NCBI RefSeq assembly: GCF_945957345.1
Contig: NZ_CAMFKW010000042.1
Coordinates: 1 to 48,797 of the forward strand
Length of the DNA stretch: 48,797 nt
Direction of reading: 5' to 3'
Source of the DNA: an uncultured Allobosea sp.
GTDB lineage: Bacteria; Pseudomonadota; Alphaproteobacteria; Rhizobiales; Beijerinckiaceae
The notes below the pieces were generated by a model that saw only the letters and a list, made by a program, of their open reading frames with translations, did no database searches and was not told the DNA's origin. A program made the translations under genes and the position numbers. Below, in pieces: positions 45,038 through 48,797 of this stretch; position 1 is the stretch's first letter; each line of letters starts with the position of its first letter.

Positions 45038-45691
45038 CTAGAGCATCAGCTTGCGAGCGTAGAACGCCTCCGCATAGCCGCTGGGGGCGTTGCATTCCAT
45101 TCCGCGCAACCGCATCAGCGCCATGAAGGTGGTGCGGTCGAACCAGTGCTTGTTGCCCTGCGACTTGAAGGTGTCGAGGATCAGGTCGACCTTCTTCTCG
45201 CAGGTATCGTCGGACAAGGCGTTGAAGACGCTGGGCTGCCCGAGGTCGCCGTCATATTTCGGAATCTCGTATTCCAGGATCAGGTGGCTGCGGAACGTGT
45301 TCCAGGTCAATTCGGCGATCAGCCGGTGGTCCTGGTGGGAGTCGTGGCGGTTATGGGTGAAGATGATGTCCGGAGACACCTCCCGCTTGATCTCCTCGAA
45401 GACATTCTTGATCTCGGCCCCGGCGAACGGCATGTAGCCGTCCCTGAAGTCCTTCAGCACCACCCGCTTCATGCGGGCTGGATCGACGAACTGCCGTGCG
45501 CCGCTTGCAGCTTCCTCCGCACGGACGCCGCTCGCGCTGAAGACCACCCAGTGAAACACGGCGTCCGGGTGGTCGGCCGCGATCTGCAGCACCGTGCCGC
45601 CACAGCCGATCTCGATATCATCGGAATGGCAGCCCAGGCAGAGGATCTGCAGCGGGGACGCACCGGCACGGTCCGGCTTCAGGCGCAGCAT
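45038..45691 (-). CDS. PIG-L family deacetylase
   Basis: Zinc-dependent N-deacetylase of 217 residues (LmbE/PIG-L fold). Metal and catalytic motifs are LGCHSDDIEIGCGGT (His22, Asp24-Asp25, Glu27) and THNRHDSHQDHRLIAE (H-x2-D/H pattern). It probably removes an acetyl group from an N-acetyl sugar or nucleotide sugar. ATG 45691 lies two bases after the rfbF stop; the longer frame upstream overlaps rfbF without conservation. In many genomes PIG-L genes sit beside CDP-sugar genes of this kind. The substrate is unknown. Confidence 0.88.
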   Translation of the reverse strand: MLRLKPDRAGASPLQILCLGCHSDDIEIGCGGTVLQIAADHPDAVFHWVVFSASGVRAEEAASGARQFVDPARMKRVVLKDFRDGYMPFAGAEIKNVFEEIKREVSPDIIFTHNRHDSHQDHRLIAELTWNTFRSHLILEYEIPKYDGDLGQPSVFNALSDDTCEKKVDLILDTFKSQGNKHWFDRTTFMALMRLRGMECNAPSGYAEAFYARKLML

Positions 45692-45693
45692 GG

Positions 45694-46536
45694 TCAGGCC
45701 ACCTGGTTCATCGTGGGAGCTGCGGCCGCCGTCATCGCCATCGCGGGATAGGCGAGATGCGCGCAGTCCTTCCACACCTTCCAGGGCGGGTTGGTGTCGT
45801 TGAGCTCCTCGAGGCGCTGCTTGTCCTTGAACGTGTCCATGCACTGCCAGAAGCCGGTGCATTTATGGGCCAGCAGGGCCTGGCGCTCGATCAGCCGCGC
45901 GAACGGCTCCCGCACCAGCTCGTCGCCGGGATTGATGTAGTCGAAGATCTCATGCCGGAAGACGAAGAAGCCGCCATTGATCCAGATGTCGGAATGGGCG
46001 AGCGCCGCGACCTCGGCGACCTTGCCGTCCGGCGCCATCCTGATCATGTCGAAGCTCGCCGTCGGCTGCACCAGCAGGAGCGAGCCGACGGCATCGCTCT
46101 GCTTCAGCTCGTCGATCATCGTCGGCAGATGCAGGTCGCTGAGACCGTCGCCGTAATTCGCCAGGAAATATTCCTCGCCCTGCAGATAGGGCTCGACCGC
46201 CTTGAGGCGCTCGCCGATCGTCGCATGCAGGCCGGTCTCGACGAAGGTGATCGTCCAGTCGTCGCTGTCCCGGTTGATGAAGTCGATCTTCCGGCCACCG
46301 CGGGACCAGACGAAATCGTTCGAGATCGACTCGTCGTATTTCAGGAAATAGTCCTTGATCGCGCCGCCCTTGTGGCCAAGGCAGAGGATGAAATCCTTGT
46401 GGCCGAAATGGGCGTAGTACTTCATCAGGTGCCAGAGGATGGGGCGCGAGCCGATCTGCACCATCGGCTTCGGAACGTCGTCGACATAGCCTCGCAGCCG
46501 CATGCCCATGCCGCCGCAGAAGAGTACGACCTTCAT
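45694..46536 (-). CDS. rfbF: Glucose-1-phosphate cytidylyltransferase
   Basis: Nucleotidyltransferase of 280 residues that joins CTP and glucose-1-phosphate to CDP-glucose, the substrate of RfbG. Marks: VLFCGGMGMRLRGYVDDVPKPMVQIGSRPILWHLMKYYAHFG, with PKPMV and a Met in place of the Thr of the common GxGTR loop (seen in a branch of the family), ANYGDGLSDL (metal-binding Asp), and WINGGFFVFRHE. It lies in the upstream operon, separated from rfbG by three genes, a terminator and a second promoter region. Confidence 0.92.
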   Translation of the reverse strand: MKVVLFCGGMGMRLRGYVDDVPKPMVQIGSRPILWHLMKYYAHFGHKDFILCLGHKGGAIKDYFLKYDESISNDFVWSRGGRKIDFINRDSDDWTITFVETGLHATIGERLKAVEPYLQGEEYFLANYGDGLSDLHLPTMIDELKQSDAVGSLLLVQPTASFDMIRMAPDGKVAEVAALAHSDIWINGGFFVFRHEIFDYINPGDELVREPFARLIERQALLAHKCTGFWQCMDTFKDKQRLEELNDTNPPWKVWKDCAHLAYPAMAMTAAAAPTMNQVA

Positions 46537-46584
46537 GATGCTCTCCCTCCGAAAATCTCGGCCTGGCGGCCGGAGTGGTCTGTT

Positions 46585-48156
46585 TCAAGCTGTCGTGGCG
46601 GCCTTCGAACGGGCGTGAAGCTCATAGCCATAACGCTGCATCACCCGTTCATCGGCCATGTTGAGGACGGAGCCGATAAACTTCCCCCGGGCCGCGCCCG
46701 CGGACTGGAAAGCCTGGCGGACCAGCTCCGATTGCGTCTCGCCCCATTTCACGACGAGCAGCAGGCCATCGAGTGCCGAGGCGGCTGCGCGCACCTGCGG
46801 ACCGGCCGCCAGTGCAGGCATGTCGAGGATCACGAGATTGTAGGTGCTCTCTGCGGCGCGCAGGATGTCGTCCAGCAGGCCGCGCGGCATCAGGCGATCG
46901 CCGGCGCCGAGGCGCTTGTCGAGCGGCAGGACATCCAGACCGGGCTGCAGCTCGGCGAGGCCGTCGAGAGCCCGGGCTCGCGGGTGTTCACCGGGGAGGG
47001 GAGGGTCCTGCGCGAGCTTGGCAACCCAGCGCGAGAGCGAAGGATCGTCCGGCACGGCGTCGACCAGAAGCACGCGCTTTCCGGCTGCTGCGGCGGTCCT
47101 GGCCAGGGCAATGGCCAGCGAGGTCGTGCCCTCGCCGGGTAGGATCGAGGTCACGCCGATGGCATGGAACCCTCCGGGCGAAACATCGTCCATCACCGCC
47201 GTGGCGCGGCGCAGGACCTCATGCTGCGATGTCAACAGGTGTCCGGCGGCGGCATCTTCCGGCCAGGCTCCGATTCCCGGAAAGCGGGGCACGACACCGA
47301 GGCATTCCACGCCCAGGACGAACTCCATCTGGTCCCTGCTGCGGATCCCGTCGCTGAACATGTCGAGCAGGAGCGCGACCGCGGTGGAGGCCCCGAGGCC
47401 AAGCAGGGCCGCGATGGCGAGGATCAGGATGGCCGATGGCCCGTCCGCCCCGACAGGCGGCTCCGCTTCCGACAGAATCTGGGCGCTCGGGCCGAGATTC
47501 TGGTAGATTTCGCGCAAGGTGGGCGCGTGGGCAGAGGCCGCATCGGAGGCGCGCGGGCGTTCCTGCAGAGAGGTCCGGACGATGGCGTTGACGATCCGCG
47601 CCGCCTTGACGGGATCCGAGGCCTTGAGGCTCACCGCCACGATATGGCTCGTGCCGACCTGCCGGACGCTGAGCTTGCGGCCAAGGGCTGCGAGCGCCGC
47701 GCGATAGGCTGCGCCGTTCGATACGGCTTCCGGCGAGGTTTGTCCCTGAGGAGCCTTGGCGTCCCCGGGCAAGGCCGCGTGGGTGTCGTTGAATTCCGGG
47801 TCGTCGACGAGGTGCAGCGTTTCGACCACCGTGGCCAGGACATTGCCGGAGCGCAGCAGCTCGATCTGGTTTTGCACCATCGGGAGATCGGCACGCCCGG
47901 GCAGGATCGCCTGGTCGGGTCCGGTCAGGACCTGCCTGATATAGATCAGCAGCTGGCTGGATGCGGTGTAGGTCGCCGGGCGCAAGCTGACATAGGCCGC
48001 GGCGATGGCCACGCATCCGATGGTGCCGAGGGCCAGCAGCCATTTGCGGCTGCGAAGGCTCCCGAGGCCGAAGGACGGTCGCGGCCGCACCTCGATCCGG
48101 GCTTCGAGCCCTTCCGTGCTGGGAGCGACCTGCGGGCGGCTTCTTGTGTCCATCAT
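46585..48156 (-). CDS. Wzz/BY-kinase-like chain-length protein with defective P-loop
   Basis: Fusion-type co-polymerase of 523 residues: helix 1 (41-60), a short periplasmic part (about 61-240), helix 2 (241-265), and a cytoplasmic domain resembling bacterial tyrosine kinases (330-505). The P-loop reads LPGEGTTSLAIALA (339-352), with Thr344 where the Walker A Lys belongs; Walker A' is LLVDAV (364-369) rather than the usual DxD form; Walker B is LVILDMPAL. The tail has only two Tyr (YGYELHARSK), not a Tyr cluster. It likely lacks kinase activity but may still scaffold the polymerase. The periplasmic part is shorter than in Wzc/ExoP and shows no long coiled coil. The start is ATG 48156 or the next ATG. 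Confidence 0.85.
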   Translation of the reverse strand: MMDTRSRPQVAPSTEGLEARIEVRPRPSFGLGSLRSRKWLLALGTIGCVAIAAAYVSLRPATYTASSQLLIYIRQVLTGPDQAILPGRADLPMVQNQIELLRSGNVLATVVETLHLVDDPEFNDTHAALPGDAKAPQGQTSPEAVSNGAAYRAALAALGRKLSVRQVGTSHIVAVSLKASDPVKAARIVNAIVRTSLQERPRASDAASAHAPTLREIYQNLGPSAQILSEAEPPVGADGPSAILILAIAALLGLGASTAVALLLDMFSDGIRSRDQMEFVLGVECLGVVPRFPGIGAWPEDAAAGHLLTSQHEVLRRATAVMDDVSPGGFHAIGVTSILPGEGTTSLAIALARTAAAAGKRVLLVDAVPDDPSLSRWVAKLAQDPPLPGEHPRARALDGLAELQPGLDVLPLDKRLGAGDRLMPRGLLDDILRAAESTYNLVILDMPALAAGPQVRAAASALDGLLLVVKWGETQSELVRQAFQSAGAARGKFIGSVLNMADERVMQRYGYELHARSKAATTA

Positions 48157-48309
48157 GGGCTTCAATCAAAAATGGACCCGTTTCCGGAGTCCGGTTCGGC
48201 TCGACGCTGGTGGGAGAGGGGAAGCGATCGCCCTGGCGGCCTATCCTGGTCGAGACCTGATCGCCGGCTTCCGCGCCCCCCACCCGGCGCCTTGCGCCCG
48301 CAGTGGCAT

Positions 48310-48797
48310 TCACAGTGCAAACGCCGGGCGATCCGCCGCCGTTCCTGCAGGGGCAGGCTCAAACCGACATCGCTTCGCGACGCTGTTCAGGGGCTCGATG
48401 CTGATCGCATAGACCAGGAACATGACCCCGCACACGCGCCAGGCGCTGCCCGTCTTGGTGTGGAGCAGGAAGACCGCGAGAAGGGGGATGTAGAACGTCA
48501 CCAGCAGGCGGATCCGCTGGGATACGTCCCCGGCCCGCGAAGCCCTGACATAGAGCGCCAGCCCGAGCAGCAGCTCGAGGTAGAGCGCGTGGATGTTGGG
48601 GTGCGGGAAGGTGCTCTGCAGGCGGAAATCGCTGAAATCGGACAGCCCGTGGGCGATGTCCATGAAGGCATGGAGCGTGGGCGGCGGAGACGAGCCGAGC
48701 ACTACAAGCACGAAGCGGGTCAGGTCGCGCGACGAACGCAGGATGTGCACGGCGGTGAGAAAACCATCCAGTGGAGCGCCTGCGTTTGTGCCGGCGC
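48310..48797 (-). CDS. C-terminal part of a polysaccharide polymerase-like membrane protein (partial)
   Basis: The frame runs off the right edge of the window, so only the last 161 or so residues are seen; the GTG at 48750 is not a real start because coding continues upstream (NAGAPLDGFLTAVHILRSS). The visible part has periplasm-like PPPTLHAFMDIAHGL and STFPHPNIHALYLELLLGLALYV, then two more hydrophobic stretches. The N-x-H-x-x-Y-L-E-L pattern recalls Wzy/O-antigen-ligase and VpsF-type proteins. It would be the polymerase of locus 2, upstream of its Wzz-like partner. The assignment is tentative. Confidence 0.55.
   Translation of the reverse strand, partial: AGTNAGAPLDGFLTAVHILRSSRDLTRFVLVVLGSSPPPTLHAFMDIAHGLSDFSDFRLQSTFPHPNIHALYLELLLGLALYVRASRAGDVSQRIRLLVTFYIPLLAVFLLHTKTGSAWRVCGVMFLVYAISIEPLNSVAKRCRFEPAPAGTAADRPAFAL

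Noticed and set aside
43657..45126. 489-codon plus-strand frame opposite the second flippase
   Set aside because: Same effect: charged antisense image of a membrane protein.

Overview
The window reads as chromosomal DNA of a GC-rich alphaproteobacterium, most likely Hyphomicrobiales and Bosea-like. This is an inference from codon usage, dense ATGA-coupled operons, Tat-type leaders and the gene mix; no rRNA, tRNA or marker gene is present to prove it. Coding density is high and there is no CRISPR array, tRNA, phage or intact insertion sequence. The only mobile-element trace is a decayed IS481-type transposase at the left edge.

Layout. 1-5.5 kb: transposase remnant, an MFS transporter, and a two-gene biotin-dependent acyl-CoA carboxylase operon (beta subunit then biotinylated alpha subunit) behind a TetR-like palindrome. 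5.7-12.2 kb: a PhnB-like VOC protein, the GDP-mannose enzyme ManC, and a divergent pair of periplasmic glucan proteins (GH3 BglX and OpgG). 12.2-25.1 kb: first surface-polysaccharide locus. It holds an eight-gene minus-strand operon (Wzz-like, Wzy/ligase-like, NodB-type deacetylase, two GT4, methyltransferase, GH5, acyltransferase 3), a divergent Wzx flippase, and a GNAT plus GT2 pair. 25.3-30.5 kb: MFS transporter, an isolated molybdopterin-binding CoxL-type subunit, alanine dehydrogenase. 30.5-34.8 kb: phoA, a DUF3299-like protein and an ABC ATPase/permease pair in one operon with a candidate PHO box. 35.0-35.7 kb: a LuxR/NarL-type regulator with a degenerate receiver. 36.4-48.8 kb: second polysaccharide locus, all on the minus strand. 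It contains the end of a membrane polymerase-like protein, a Wzz/kinase-like protein, rfbF, a PIG-L deacetylase and a second Wzx, then (after a strong terminator) an rfbC-like epimerase, a Rossmann/SAF-domain protein, rfbG, an FAD oxidoreductase, a pyruvyltransferase and a GT2.

How the genes work together. More than half the window builds or modifies cell-surface glycans. RfbF and RfbG should make CDP-4-keto-6-deoxyglucose. The RfbC-like epimerase and the Rossmann/SAF protein probably continue the pathway to an unidentified CDP-6-deoxysugar, since no rfbH-type dehydrase is present. ManC supplies GDP-mannose. Each locus has its own flippase, chain-length protein and polymerase candidate, suggesting two distinct Wzx/Wzy polymers. 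The most interesting points are the split CDP-sugar cassette, the kinase-like Wzz without a Walker A lysine, the phoA/ABC operon with a His-rich loop, and the orphan molybdoenzyme subunit behind a long nested hairpin.
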